Origin: JAAZIN01 sp964441025
GTDB taxonomy: Bacteria > Bacillota > Dethiobacteria > DTU022
Assembly (NCBI GenBank): GCA_964441025.1
Contig: CAYTXG010000018.1
Coordinates: forward strand, 1-33,905
DNA: 33,905 nt
Direction of reading: 5' to 3'
Below the pieces are notes generated by a model. It searched no databases, was not told the DNA's origin, and saw only the letters and a program-made list of their open reading frames with translations. A program made the translations under genes and the position numbers. The stretch's first letter is position 1, and each line of letters begins with the position of its first letter. This document shows positions 7,695 to 15,566 of the stretch, one piece after another.

Positions 7695-7730
7695 CCTGAT
7701 CTTCAGCCAGCCCTGGAACAGGCCCGCCTG

Positions 7731-7916
7731 TTACTCTTCCAGCAGGATACGGTGATCCATCAGTTGAAGCTCTTTAAATTTCGCCTTGATCTTTTTCCTT
7801 TCACCCAACATGCCCACCAGCAGAATCTCATCGCCCTGCGGAGTGATCACGCTAACATCCTCCATCAACATCTCTTCCCGTCCATCCTTGACCATGTAAA
7901 CCGTTGACTGGCACAT
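7731..7916 (-). CDS. CooT-family small nickel-binding protein
   Basis: A 61-aa protein beginning MCQSTVYMV. The Cys directly after the start Met is the hallmark of the CooT family, whose member in Rhodospirillum rubrum binds Ni(II) as a dimer and is linked to carbon monoxide dehydrogenase maturation. The remainder is a small beta-barrel pattern (VSVITPQGDEILLVGMLGE, then HRILLEE at the end). Length matches the family (60-70 aa). GGAGGCGG lies ahead of ATG 7916. It follows dus by 18 bp and is followed by a terminator. No CODH gene is in the window, so the role here is an inference from family. Confidence 0.75.
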   Translation of the reverse strand: MCQSTVYMVKDGREEMLMEDVSVITPQGDEILLVGMLGERKKIKAKFKELQLMDHRILLEE

Positions 7917-7934
7917 ACTTATCCGCCTCCTGAT

Positions 7935-8951
7935 TTAATTATCCCCTGCAATGATATATTCTTGCAAAACCCTTCTCATCTCTTCCACCGTGGACACACC
8001 GCCAAGGCTTCGCCTGGCCTGCGCCGCTTTGGGAAAATCTCTGAGGTACCATCCGGCCATACGGCGCATTTCATGCAGCGCCCCTTCACCTACCATAAAC
8101 CTGCATAGCAGATCAAGGTGCCGCAGTGCTGTTTCAACCCGCTCCCGAGGCCCGGGCCCTTCTGCCGCCGGGCCGTCTTCAAGCCGGGCTTTAACCTGTT
8201 TAAATATCCAGGGGTTGCCCAGCGCGGCCCGCCCGATCATTACACCGTCGCAGCCGCTGTAATGAAGCGCCGCCTCAGCATCGCCGGCGGAACGGATATC
8301 ACCGTTGCCGAACACGGGAATGTCTACGGCTTGCTTGACTGCCCTTACAATCCCCCAATCCGCTTTCCCTCTGAAGCCCTGGGCAACAGTCCGGCCGTGG
8401 ACGGTAACAGCCTGGACTCCAGCCTCTGCAGCGCGTAAAGCAATCTCCAGGGCGTTAACCTGCCGCTCATCCCAACCCTTCCGCATCTTCACTGTCACCG
8501 GAAGAGAAACCGCCCGGGTCACTGCTTTAAAAATAGCGCTGCAGAGCCGCGGCTGCCGCATCAGCGCACCGCCTTCTCCGTTGTGCACGATTCGCGGTGC
8601 GGGGCACCCAAGATTCAGATCAACCAGATCCGCATCCAGCGCCTCAGCCTTTTGAGCCGCTTTGGCAAGCAACGCCGGCTCAGAGCCAAAAATCTGAAAA
8701 CCTACCGGACGCTCCACTTCTTCAAAATAGGTCATCCGGCGGCTGTAGCTGCATTCCTGCAGCAGCGCCCGGGCGTGGATCATCTCCGAAAAAACGAGCC
8801 CGCACCCGCATTCCCTGGCCAGGATTCTGAAGGGATGGCTGGTGATGCCGGCCATTGGAGCCAGGGCCAGAGCAGGTTCAACACAGACCCGCCCAATGTT
8901 AACAGACAGAGGCCCCACCGTGCATCTTTTTAACTTTCGCTGCTTCTTCAC
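7935..8951 (-). CDS. dus: tRNA-dihydrouridine synthase
   Basis: An FMN-dependent Dus (DusB-like) that reduces uridine to dihydrouridine in the tRNA D-loop. Motifs: LAPMAGITSHPFR at the barrel start, DLNLGCPAPRI around 92, the catalytic-loop Cys in that motif, VTVKMRKGWD, VTVHGRT, and GNGDIRS...GCDGVMIGRAALGNPWIF for FMN phosphate binding. The open frame begins at GTG 8951, giving a 53-bp overlap with the XRE gene. A GTG at 8918 would give a start much nearer the family norm but lacks a clear ribosome binding site. Translation is probably coupled to the upstream regulator. Confidence 0.92.
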   Translation of the reverse strand: MKKQRKLKRCTVGPLSVNIGRVCVEPALALAPMAGITSHPFRILARECGCGLVFSEMIHARALLQECSYSRRMTYFEEVERPVGFQIFGSEPALLAKAAQKAEALDADLVDLNLGCPAPRIVHNGEGGALMRQPRLCSAIFKAVTRAVSLPVTVKMRKGWDERQVNALEIALRAAEAGVQAVTVHGRTVAQGFRGKADWGIVRAVKQAVDIPVFGNGDIRSAGDAEAALHYSGCDGVMIGRAALGNPWIFKQVKARLEDGPAAEGPGPRERVETALRHLDLLCRFMVGEGALHEMRRMAGWYLRDFPKAAQARRSLGGVSTVEEMRRVLQEYIIAGDN

Positions 8952-9156
8952 GCTCCCTGATCAGAAATAGCTCTTCTCCCGGCACATCCAGCTGCCTGGC
9001 TATCCTTTCCAACAGCTGCGGGGAGGGGTCTTTCCGGCCCCTTTCGATATAACTGAGCGTGGTAACGGAGATTTTAATCATAGAGGCCAACTCCTGCTGA
9101 GTCACTCGTTTCAGGCGCCGCAGCGCCCTGATCCTGAGTCCGAGTCCCTGGTGCAT
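8899..9156 (-). CDS. XRE-family HTH regulator
   Basis: An 85-aa single-domain repressor-type HTH: LGLRIRALRRLKRVTQQELA, then SVTTLSYIERGRKDPSPQLLERIARQL, the full five-helix Cro/C1 pattern at residues 5-63. A short charged tail follows. ATG 9156 is preceded by AAAAGGAGGCGG. First gene of the XRE-dus-cooT operon; its last 53 bases overlap the dus frame. Target and signal unknown. Confidence 0.85.
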   Translation of the reverse strand: MHQGLGLRIRALRRLKRVTQQELASMIKISVTTLSYIERGRKDPSPQLLERIARQLDVPGEELFLIREREEAAKVKKMHGGASVC

Positions 9157-9184
9157 CCGGACCGCCTCCTTTTGTCAATGAGAA

Positions 9185-9193
9185 TTCGACAAA
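9185..9193 (-). promoter_or_regulatory. Spo0A-like box upstream of the XRE-dus-cooT operon
   Basis: TTTGTCGAA on the minus strand equals the consensus 0A box of spore formers and lies about 30 bp upstream of the XRE start. A 9-mer is expected by chance at some rate, so this is only a candidate. Confidence 0.25.
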
Positions 9194-9252
9194 ATATATT
9201 CTATTCCTGCAAATTGCGGCAGAAGGCGGCCTCCCTCCCGAAATCCGGCAAA

Positions 9253-10539
9253 TCAACCCAGGTAACGCCGGGCCAGTTCCGTCAGAAAGTCTGTTTTCAT
9301 GCGCAGGCTTTTCACGTCAATACGTTCGTTCCGGCCGTGCATGGTCAACGAGATATCAGGGTCATATTCCGCATCCATATGCCCTATACCATATGCGGGA
9401 ATGCCCAGGCTCCGCAGGTATTTCGAATCGGTGGAGCCGGTGGAAATGACGGGCAGACAGACAGCTTTCGGGCCGGCCAGCTCTTCAGTGAGCTGCTTTA
9501 CCAACCGGTACGGCGCCAGCTGGGAAGATGTAAATGTCGGCTCGCGGTACTCGGTCAAAGCGAGTTCCATCTCCGGGCCGACGAGACTGTGGATTTCCCC
9601 CATTACATAGTCTGCATTTTGCCCCGGGAGGGTGCGGATGTCGAGATCACATTCGCAGGAATCGGGGACTATGTTTGTTTTTGATCCGCCCCGGATCACA
9701 TTCGGGGAGACGGTCATCCTGGTCATAGCCCGCAGCATCTCGGTAAAGGTGCCGTCAATATTCAGCTTCTCAAGCATCTCATCAACATTCTCCGCCACCG
9801 GCGTCATATTCAGACCCCGGATTCGGGCCAGTTCCGTCAGCAGCGCAGTGAGCTCAGGAACCAGGATTATCTCCTGCCTGTACCCGGCCAGCGCACTCAC
9901 CGCGCGGGCCATCTTCACCACCGCATTTTCGCCAAGGGTGGGCAGAGAACCGTGGCAGGAGATCCCCCGGGCCTTGATCCTGTTCCAGGCCGTCCCCTTT
10001 TCCCCCACCTGGATGAAATAGACCATCTTTCCATCAACATCCAGGGGGAAAGGCGCTCCCTCGTTTATCGCAAAATCCGCCATGATCCTTTCGGGACAGT
10101 TCGATGCAATATAATCCGCACCATGTTTACCCCCCTGCTCTTCATCGGCAGTTGCAGCGACAATAAGCTCACCATTCAGGGCAGCACCTTCCCGGGCCAA
10201 CTGCAGCATGGCGCAGACCCCGGCCGCAGTCAGATCCTTGCAGTCAATTGCGCCGCGCCCGAGAACCAGCCCCTCCCTGATTTCGCCGGAAAAGGGTTCG
10301 AAATCCCAGCCGCCGCCAGCCGGAACCACGTCAAGATGAGACATGTAAAGCAGTTTTTTTGGACCGGAGCCAAAACGGGCAATGAGACTGCCTCTACCTT
10401 CAACAGCCTCGATTATCTCGCAGGCCACGCCCGCCTCCTGCAGCAATCCCGACAGGTAACGCGCCGCTGCCGTTTCGTTACCCGGTGGATTGGTTGTATT
10501 GATCTTGATCAGTTCGCTGAGCACATTTTCAGGGTTCAA
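9253..10539 (-). CDS. M20-family metallopeptidase / deacylase
   Basis: A 428-aa protein of the ArgE/DapE/M20 family, cytoplasmic di-zinc hydrolases of peptide or acyl-amide bonds. Metal and catalytic residues are visible: YMSHLDVVP (His68, Asp70), GRGAIDCKD (Asp99), ATADEEQGG (the Glu133/134 pair) and a late His in TMHGRNERID. The dimerisation (lid) domain lies between about 180 and 300, with CHGSLPTLGENAV. NTNPPGNE near the N-terminus is typical of the family. Start is TTG 10539 behind AAAGGAGCG. The exact substrate cannot be told. It stands alone, 127 bp after the neighbouring prenyl-synthase-like gene; that gap holds nothing recognisable. Confidence 0.85.
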   Translation of the reverse strand: MNPENVLSELIKINTTNPPGNETAAARYLSGLLQEAGVACEIIEAVEGRGSLIARFGSGPKKLLYMSHLDVVPAGGGWDFEPFSGEIREGLVLGRGAIDCKDLTAAGVCAMLQLAREGAALNGELIVAATADEEQGGKHGADYIASNCPERIMADFAINEGAPFPLDVDGKMVYFIQVGEKGTAWNRIKARGISCHGSLPTLGENAVVKMARAVSALAGYRQEIILVPELTALLTELARIRGLNMTPVAENVDEMLEKLNIDGTFTEMLRAMTRMTVSPNVIRGGSKTNIVPDSCECDLDIRTLPGQNADYVMGEIHSLVGPEMELALTEYREPTFTSSQLAPYRLVKQLTEELAGPKAVCLPVISTGSTDSKYLRSLGIPAYGIGHMDAEYDPDISLTMHGRNERIDVKSLRMKTDFLTELARRYLG

Positions 10540-10666
10540 CCTGGATCGCTCCTTTTCAATTTGTTGTTGCCTAATCTAATAATATAACAGGTTGACCCCC
10601 GCCGGAAGAATAAAAGCATCTACCTGCAGCCGGGCGGTATGTATGAAAGCTTGTTTTGTGGGCGTG

Positions 10667-11614
10667 CTAACAAAGGTAGCTTTTCAGGGCCTCCATTGTT
10701 GTGGAATCCATCGTTTCTTGCAGCAGTTCTATGGACTGGTGCGCTTTTGCAAAACAGTTGTCGATAATCTGTTCCGTGTAAAGCCAGGGATTTACCCGCT
10801 CAACCTCCTGAAGCAGAATCTCAAACTCCCCATCCGACAGGGATCCATTCAGCATTAGCGCCAACTTTTTACGGAGGGGGCTTTCGCTCAGGGTATAGAT
10901 AAGAGGCAAACTGCAGCGAAGAAAAGGCCTTTTCTCACGCAGACTGAGCCGGCAATTTTCCAATTCACCTTTGAGCTGCAGGCTGATCCCAAGATAAAGG
11001 CCGTAAAAGGAAAGGGCCTCGTTACAGCTAGGCCTTAAACCGCCGAAGGAGGCTCCAAGGCTACAGGAAAGGGCAAATATTGAAGCGCTGGCGTCGCAGA
11101 TCCTTTGCAGATGCTCCCTGGACCCGCCGGCATCTGCCGGCTGCGCAGGCATATTGATCACGCCGCCGGTAAAACGGGTGATCACCTCGGACATCCCCTG
11201 GATAAAAATTGGTTGGTTCCCCGCCAGGGTCAAAGCCAGTCCGAAAAAGAAATCCCCGCAAAGTATTGCTTCTTTGGGGGATATATCTCCGCCGGCGATA
11301 TCGCGGTGAGTCTCCAGGGCAAGGTGCAGGGCCTCCAGGGAGGCGGCCAGCCGGTACCTCGACGCAGTTTCGCCTCGCCCTGATGATGTTATCAGGAGAA
11401 AGAGAGCAGGGCAGATCCGCTCTCCCCTTCGGGCAGTAGCAAGAAGCTGCTCACGAAGCACTGCCGGGGTTCCCGCGGAGGCCCGCCAGAGAATCCGGTC
11501 CACCTCCTGCAGCGGCGCTGTAAGCAAAGAGCCCGCCCTACCTCCGGGCTTTCCGGCATCCGGGCAAACTTCGGAGCCGCCCCGCTCCTTCAGCGGAATA
11601 ACTTTCCCCTTCAC
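10667..11614 (-). CDS. Degenerate trans-prenyl-synthase-fold protein
   Basis: A 315-aa all-helical protein that matches polyprenyl diphosphate synthases in outline: RRGERICPALFLL (for RPGKRLRP-L), EALHLALETHRDIAGGD (helix of the first Asp motif), LCGDFFFGLAL (for LAGDYLLARA), SASIFALSCSLGASFGG (for the KTA-LF-ASC-GA helix), and FYGLYLGISLQLKGEL (helix of the second Asp motif). Both DDxxD motifs that bind Mg and diphosphate are gone (RDIAGGD and LKGELEN in their places). It cannot be a normal synthase; a partner subunit, as in heterodimeric hexaprenyl or heptaprenyl synthases, or a new role is possible. ATG 11614 has a GAGGGAG site. Confidence 0.65.
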   Translation of the reverse strand: MKGKVIPLKERGGSEVCPDAGKPGGRAGSLLTAPLQEVDRILWRASAGTPAVLREQLLATARRGERICPALFLLITSSGRGETASRYRLAASLEALHLALETHRDIAGGDISPKEAILCGDFFFGLALTLAGNQPIFIQGMSEVITRFTGGVINMPAQPADAGGSREHLQRICDASASIFALSCSLGASFGGLRPSCNEALSFYGLYLGISLQLKGELENCRLSLREKRPFLRCSLPLIYTLSESPLRKKLALMLNGSLSDGEFEILLQEVERVNPWLYTEQIIDNCFAKAHQSIELLQETMDSTTMEALKSYLC

Positions 11615-11901
11615 TGTATAACTCCCTCAGTTGACTTTAAAATTATTATACGGCAGCAGTAGCCTTTTCATACTGCATCAAAAAAAGCAGGCACGCCGGG
11701 GTAAAACCGCCAAAAATCCAGCCTGAAAAGCCCTCTTACACTGAGGCGGGCAGAAATATTTTTCGGGAGCGAGCCAATCGCCGGTCTAGATTTCAAGCGA
11801 ATCACCGGGCCGCACAGCGCACCGGCGAGCTGTCAATGAACAGAGCCAGGCAAGAGAATGTCCTTCCGACATGCGTGCCGGGCTTGCGTGCCTGTACTGT
11901 A

Positions 11902-11930
11902 TTGTTATTTGGGGGGTGCTGTGCTATAAT
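11902..11930 (+). promoter_or_regulatory. Promoter of tRNA-Pro
   Basis: TTGTTA (11902-11907), 17-bp spacer, TATAAT (11925-11930), 15 bp before the tRNA 5' end. The 330-bp gap before it (11615-11944) shows nothing else I recognise. Confidence 0.8.
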
Positions 11931-11944
11931 CAATCTGCCTTTGG

Positions 11945-12021
11945 CGGGGCGTAGCGCAGCTTGGTAGCGCGCTTGGTTCGGGACCAAGAGGCCGCGGGTT
12001 CAAATCCCGCCGCTCCGACCA
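11945..12021 (+). tRNA. tRNA-Pro (anticodon CGG)
   Basis: A 77-nt cloverleaf. The acceptor stem CGGGGCG pairs with CGCTCCG (one G-U), the D stem is GCGC/GCGC, and the anticodon stem is CTTGG/CCAAG with loop TTCGGGA, giving anticodon CGG. The T stem is GCGGG/CCCGC with loop TTCAAAT, and the 3' end is A-CCA, encoded. It matches bacterial tRNA-Pro throughout. It has its own promoter and terminator and is a single-gene unit. Confidence 0.97.
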
Positions 12022-12024
12022 GAT

Positions 12025-12072
12025 GAGGTGTCCTTACCGGGCGTGGGGAGCCCTGCAAGGACACCTTCATTT
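12025..12072 (+). terminator. Terminator of tRNA-Pro
   Basis: AGGTGTCCTT (12026-12035) pairs with AAGGACACCT (12057-12066), giving a 10-bp stem. A smaller GGGC/GCCC stem sits inside the loop. The downstream T-run is weak (CATTTTAT). Confidence 0.65.
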
Positions 12073-12114
12073 TATCCGGATATTTCCGTGCGCGGCGGGC
12101 GAGCAAAAGAGAAT

Positions 12115-12780
12115 CTACTCCATCCCTCCAGCTGCTTCGCCCAGGCGCAGTATTTTATCCAGCAGCGCGACATCCTCAATAAAACAATCCGCCAGTTTGA
12201 TCTGGAGCATATCCGGGGAGCTGTGGATGAACAGGGTATATTTTGTGGGCCACTCCTTTAAGAGCGGCCCAATCCTTTTCAATACAGTTTTGCCTTCGCC
12301 GCTCTTTTTTTCGAATATGATAAATGATGTCGCCTCTCCCGCCACCTCCAACGGTTTAACATTTGAGGCCTCCAAACGCAACCCGGTTTCATAGCTGAGT
12401 CTGTCGAGGGCCGCCCGTTTCAGTAAATCGGGGAGGGCCGCCCAATTCCCGGCCAGGACAGTCCCCAAAGCGTAGGTCGGCCGGTTGCTGTCGCCAACGG
12501 CGGCGGACCAGATCGTTTCTTTAGCCCATGAATCGGTTTCAGAACCTGAATCATAGTGGTGCAAAGACATTGTGCTAGAGAAAGAAAAGGTCTCACTTTT
12601 AATAAGGTACTCCCTTTTTGAAGGCTCTCTAATTTTAGAAAAAGTGTAACCGTGATCCCGGCAATATTCGGCCAGTCTCTTCTCCCGTTCTTTCTTTTTT
12701 GCCCCGACCAGATAAAATATGGCCACTACAAGCACCCCTGTGCCCAAAATCACCAGAACTGAAATCAACAGGTCAGACAT
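12115..12780 (-). CDS. Membrane-anchored protein of unknown function
   Basis: A 221-aa protein with one N-terminal transmembrane segment (about residues 5-25, LISVLVILGTGVLVVAIFYL), a basic stop-transfer patch (KKKEREKR) and a soluble domain probably in the cytoplasm. The soluble part has several Trp- and Phe-containing strands (RPTYALGTVLAGNWAALPDL; SFIIFEKKS; WPTKYTLFIHSSPD). I cannot assign a family. ATG 12780 has a perfect AAAAGGAGGG site. It follows the decayed lemA region and may be a survivor of that cluster. Confidence 0.6.
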   Translation of the reverse strand: MSDLLISVLVILGTGVLVVAIFYLVGAKKKEREKRLAEYCRDHGYTFSKIREPSKREYLIKSETFSFSSTMSLHHYDSGSETDSWAKETIWSAAVGDSNRPTYALGTVLAGNWAALPDLLKRAALDRLSYETGLRLEASNVKPLEVAGEATSFIIFEKKSGEGKTVLKRIGPLLKEWPTKYTLFIHSSPDMLQIKLADCFIEDVALLDKILRLGEAAGGME

Positions 12781-12792
12781 TTCGCCCTCCTT

Positions 12793-13240
12793 TTATCTTG
12801 CAACCAGATTGTCGTGCCCGGTGCGAACCATGTCAAGGCCCATATCCGCAGCCTTTTTTGGATCTGCAAGTGCTAAATCCTTGTCGGGCTCGTCTTCGGT
12901 ATAACACTTTTTTAGTTTTTCACCCCTATCTAATCTTGATAGTAATAATCTATCAAAATCTTCCGGCCTCGATCATGGGTGGTAATAGAAATAAAGGGCC
13001 AGGGGGGCCCCCAGCCAGATCCTTTTCGCCAGGGCCGCCCCTGCCTCCCTGACCGGTTGGCCCCCGCTTCTTCTTCTCTCCAGCCCCGCCTCTGCCACCC
13101 CTTCCCCCTCTTGTAGCGCCGCCTAAGCTGCACCTTTATTTGTGCCCAGACATTTTGAATCCGCCGCCGCATGGTTATCAACCGGTTATGAATAGAACAC
13201 CACAACGAGGGCCCAGGGCCATGCCGATAATCCATCCCAT
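12793..13240 (-). pseudogene. Decayed lemA gene fused to Gly-rich debris
   Basis: ATG 13240 (site AGGGGGCAGG) opens a hydrophobic start, WPWALVVVFYS, then meets a stop. One frame over it continues as NRLITMRRRIQNVWAQIKVQ and LRRRY, which matches the LemA signature of the intact gene at 31347-31898 (NNLVTLRQRIKNAWAQIEVQ, LKRRY). After LRRRY the rest of LemA is missing and a Gly/Arg-rich stretch begins, similar in composition to the Gly-rich tail of the DUF2207 protein at 29497. A further out-of-frame piece (12793-12965, ending GLDMVRTGHDNLVAR) is coding-like but unassigned. Frameshift plus internal deletion mark it as a pseudogene. Confidence 0.7.
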
Positions 13241-13299
13241 ACCAACCTGCCCCCTAATATTTCCTTAGTGGATATTCCTTCTGCCTTTAGCCGAAAACA

Positions 13300-14022
13300 T
13301 CAGTCTCCCGACAGATGTCCTGTTCTTTTCCGGATATATTGTTCAACGGAGGCATAATTATCCCCGGTGCAAAAGAGGCCGATATTTTCTGTCAGGCCGG
13401 CCCGCAGTAGAATGGTGCGGGTGCGGGGCTTGTAGGTCACCCTGGTCAGCTGTTTCCAGCTGAGAAACACATTCTGCCTGGAGCCGGCGAGTATCCCCGC
13501 CCCGGCTGTCGCCAGACTGCCCGAAAGGAGTCCCATGATCACGGTCAGAAAATTGATCGACCTGTTTTTTTTAGCCTGCCCGGCTTCGGTCCGGTAGAGC
13601 GCTCCCTTTTCATCAAGCAAAAATTCCGCATCATATTTCCCTCTGTAGACGATCTTTATAAAAAGCCAGGTTAAAAATAGGAGGGCGCCAATCAGGCCCG
13701 CTCCATAGAAACCATAGGGCTCCCCGCCTGCAGAGACCAATAAAAATATTACCAGCAGACCGAAGGGGATACCGATCACCAGCCCCAGCTGTCTAAAAAC
13801 TTCACCCCGGAAAATGGGAATGGCCATGCTCCAACTGATGCTTCCCGGTGGACTTACCCCCGGCCCCCCCTGTGCCTGTGTCCCGGATTGTGCTTGAGGA
13901 CAGATCTGCCCTGCCGGCGGTGGGGAGGGGACTGCAGGTTGCACCTTTGCAACTTTGACTCCGCAAGAAGGGCAAAATGTTGATTCAGGGGTAAGTTGGG
14001 AGCCACAGTTTGGACAATACAT
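13300..14022 (-). CDS. Zinc-ribbon membrane protein
   Basis: A protein of about 240 aa. It opens MYCPNCGSQLTPESTFCPSC: two CxxC pairs forming a zinc ribbon. A Pro/Gln/Gly-rich linker (about 27-60) follows, then hydrophobic segments at about 75-95 (LGLVIGIPFGLLVIFLLV) and 105-120 (AGLIGALLFLTWLFIKI), and a third, weaker one in NFLTVIMGLLSGSLATAGAG. The C-terminal part (VFLSWKQLTRVTYKPRTRTI) looks like a PH-like beta domain. I start at ATG 14022, because the longer frame to 14076 lacks a ribosome binding site while GAGGGAGAGAG precedes 14022. Function unknown. Confidence 0.65.
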   Translation of the reverse strand: MYCPNCGSQLTPESTFCPSCGVKVAKVQPAVPSPPPAGQICPQAQSGTQAQGGPGVSPPGSISWSMAIPIFRGEVFRQLGLVIGIPFGLLVIFLLVSAGGEPYGFYGAGLIGALLFLTWLFIKIVYRGKYDAEFLLDEKGALYRTEAGQAKKNRSINFLTVIMGLLSGSLATAGAGILAGSRQNVFLSWKQLTRVTYKPRTRTILLRAGLTENIGLFCTGDNYASVEQYIRKRTGHLSGD

Positions 14023-14303
14023 GACTTCTCTCTCCCTCATCAGGATGTTGGAGGGGCCGTTCCCGCCGCTTTTCATAACCCGCCAGGACCGTCAAGACGT
14101 GGACAACAACCTGAGTTGTCATTTATATATATATATAACATTCGCCGGGAATCATCGTTCATCCTTTTGGATTTGAGGTTCTTAAACCATCGTAACTTCT
14201 TCCATGTTTTTCACCCGTCGCCGATACCAAAATTGTCTCCTAAAATACTTATGCAAAGCACCTGTTCCACGCCCCGTGGTCGGAGGATTTTTACGCTATT
14301 GAC

Positions 14304-14552
14304 ATGAATGAAGCCACGCGGCAGCTGGAGCAATCCGATCTGCTGGAAACACAGCACCTTTCACCGCGGGAAAAAGAGGTGGCGGCGCTGCTTTTAAATG
14401 GAAAGGCGGCCAAGGAGATCGCGTGGGAGCTAAAAATTTCCGTCCATACCGCCAATTTTCATATTAAAAATCTCTATAAAAAACTGAATATAAGCAGCCG
14501 CTCCGAGCTCTTTGCTCTATTCAGCTCCACAATCTCATCCCTCAACCCCTGA
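14304..14552 (+). CDS. Stand-alone LuxR/GerE-type HTH protein
   Basis: An 82-aa protein made almost entirely of a LuxR-type DNA-binding domain: LSPREKEVAALLLNGKAAKE, then IAWELKISVHTANFHIKNLY and KKLNISSRSELFALF. Size and layout resemble GerE, a 74-aa sporulation regulator, rather than a two-domain response regulator. ATG 14304 has no site at the right distance; GGAGG is 18 bases upstream, which would suit an in-frame ATT at 14298. The final 41 bases overlap the next frame. The upstream 280 bp carry a (TA) run at about 14127-14139 and an inverted repeat GACAAC/GTTGTC and nothing else clear. Confidence 0.75.
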   Translation: MNEATRQLEQSDLLETQHLSPREKEVAALLLNGKAAKEIAWELKISVHTANFHIKNLYKKLNISSRSELFALFSSTISSLNP

Positions 14553-15138
14553 AAATGGAATTAACCCCATCACCACCGTCTATAACCTCCCCTCGCAGCT
14601 GCCAAAACTGAAGAGAACAACAACCCTGGCCCCAGTAGAGGAGGGGGAAAGCGGATGGATCATCGAAAATGAATCTATCATACCCACGGCGACATATGCC
14701 GGTGATAATGTAAAAAACAAGATGGTACGGGGCTTTGTCAGCATAGATATCAGCGAGATGGCCGGCAAAACGGTAGGGAAAGCTGTGCTGCGCATGAAGC
14801 TAAGGCCTGATAAAGAATTTGGGAATCCCTCCGCAATTGGAGGCCTGAGGTTGGTCGCGTCACGCTGGGGGCCTCGTAAACTCATTTTAGATGATTACAA
14901 TTGTCCCGGGTCGGTTTTTTATGACGCTCCGATCTATAACATTAACATTAGCAGCGGACCGGATAGTGAAGGCATGGACCGCCTGCTGGCTAAGGAGCTG
15001 CAAAGCTGCATAGATGATGGCTTGAATCGTTTTCAATTTCGGTTGCTGTTTGCCAAGAATGTGTCCAACAATAACAATAAACCCGATGGCGTTCAATACG
15101 AGTTTGAAGATATTACCCTCTATGTAGAGTACTACTAG
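14512..15138 (+). CDS. Unassigned beta-rich protein, possibly truncated at its 5' end
   Basis: An open frame of 208 aa from TTG 14512. No ATG is in frame before the MVRGFVSIDIS segment, and no ribosome binding site is evident at TTG. The protein part (VRGFVSIDISEMAGKTVGKA, VLRMKLRP, LRLVASRWGP, FRLLFAKNVSNNNNKPDGVQ, DITLYVEYY) has the alternating strand pattern of a DNRLRE/carbohydrate-binding-like beta sandwich. There is no signal peptide. It overlaps the LuxR gene in the +1 frame, so either it is translationally coupled, or it is the C-terminal half of a longer gene broken by a frameshift. Confidence 0.45.
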   Translation: MLYSAPQSHPSTPENGINPITTVYNLPSQLPKLKRTTTLAPVEEGESGWIIENESIIPTATYAGDNVKNKMVRGFVSIDISEMAGKTVGKAVLRMKLRPDKEFGNPSAIGGLRLVASRWGPRKLILDDYNCPGSVFYDAPIYNINISSGPDSEGMDRLLAKELQSCIDDGLNRFQFRLLFAKNVSNNNNKPDGVQYEFEDITLYVEYY

Positions 15139-15158
15139 GAACACCTGTTGCCGGAAAA

Positions 15159-15344
15159 ATGGTGCCCGGGGAGCGATGTTTTATCTGTTCCCGCCCCCGG
15201 GCAATCTTTACTGAAATCGCCATCAGATCATGCAGTGAGTTTCTTATTATCAATACCAATTATTGGGCCGACCTACCACAATTGGCAGCTATCCAAAGGG
15301 GTATCCCCTCCCTTACCATCGGATCAAAGAGGGGGCTGCCATGA
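15159..15344 (+). CDS. Possible small ORF before the broken luxR
   Basis: A 61-aa frame from ATG 15159, with text such as RCFICSRPRAIFTEIAIRSC and FLIINTNYWADLPQLAAIQR. Its TGA overlaps the ATG of the luxR remnant (ATGA), as in coupled genes. The start has no good ribosome binding site. Not recognised; it could be a remnant. Confidence 0.2.
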   Translation: MVPGERCFICSRPRAIFTEIAIRSCSEFLIINTNYWADLPQLAAIQRGIPSLTIGSKRGLP

Positions 15345-15566
15345 AAAGCAGTAAAGCGCTTGATCCCGCCAAGGCCTTGACCCGCCGGGATGGGGGGTTT
15401 TCCGCCTGCTTCTCCGGGGGATGAAGGCCAAAGAGATCGCCGGCGAACTCTCCATCAGCACCTCGGGAGTAAATTACTTTTTTAAAGGATCTACTGGAAG
15501 CTGCACGTCAGGAGCAGGGTCGAACTGATCATAAGATATTTTGATCACCGGCAACCTCAAGATTAA
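15341..15566 (+). pseudogene. LuxR-type HTH gene broken by frameshifts
   Basis: ATG 15341 (site AGAGGGGGC) starts in frame as ALDPAKALTRRD. The HTH then continues one frame over from about 15397 as VFRLLLRGMKAKEIAGELSI and STSGVNYFF, and in the third frame from about 15489 as IYWKLHVRSRVELIIRYFDH, to TAA 15564-15566. Joined, these give a complete LuxR-type domain closely parallel to the intact gene at 14304. Two frameshifts inside 230 bp make it a pseudogene. A small AGCCT/AGGCT hairpin with a weak T-run follows at 15598-15617. The rest of the gap up to 15751 shows nothing. Confidence 0.75.

Noticed and set aside
11700..11820. A 44-codon minus-strand GTG frame in the gap before tRNA-Pro
   Set aside because: No ribosome binding site and no recognisable protein; treated as non-coding.
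14120..14145. (TA)n run as a hypervariable repeat
   Set aside because: Only about six units and AT-rich promoter surroundings. It may simply be part of the promoter region of the zinc-ribbon gene.
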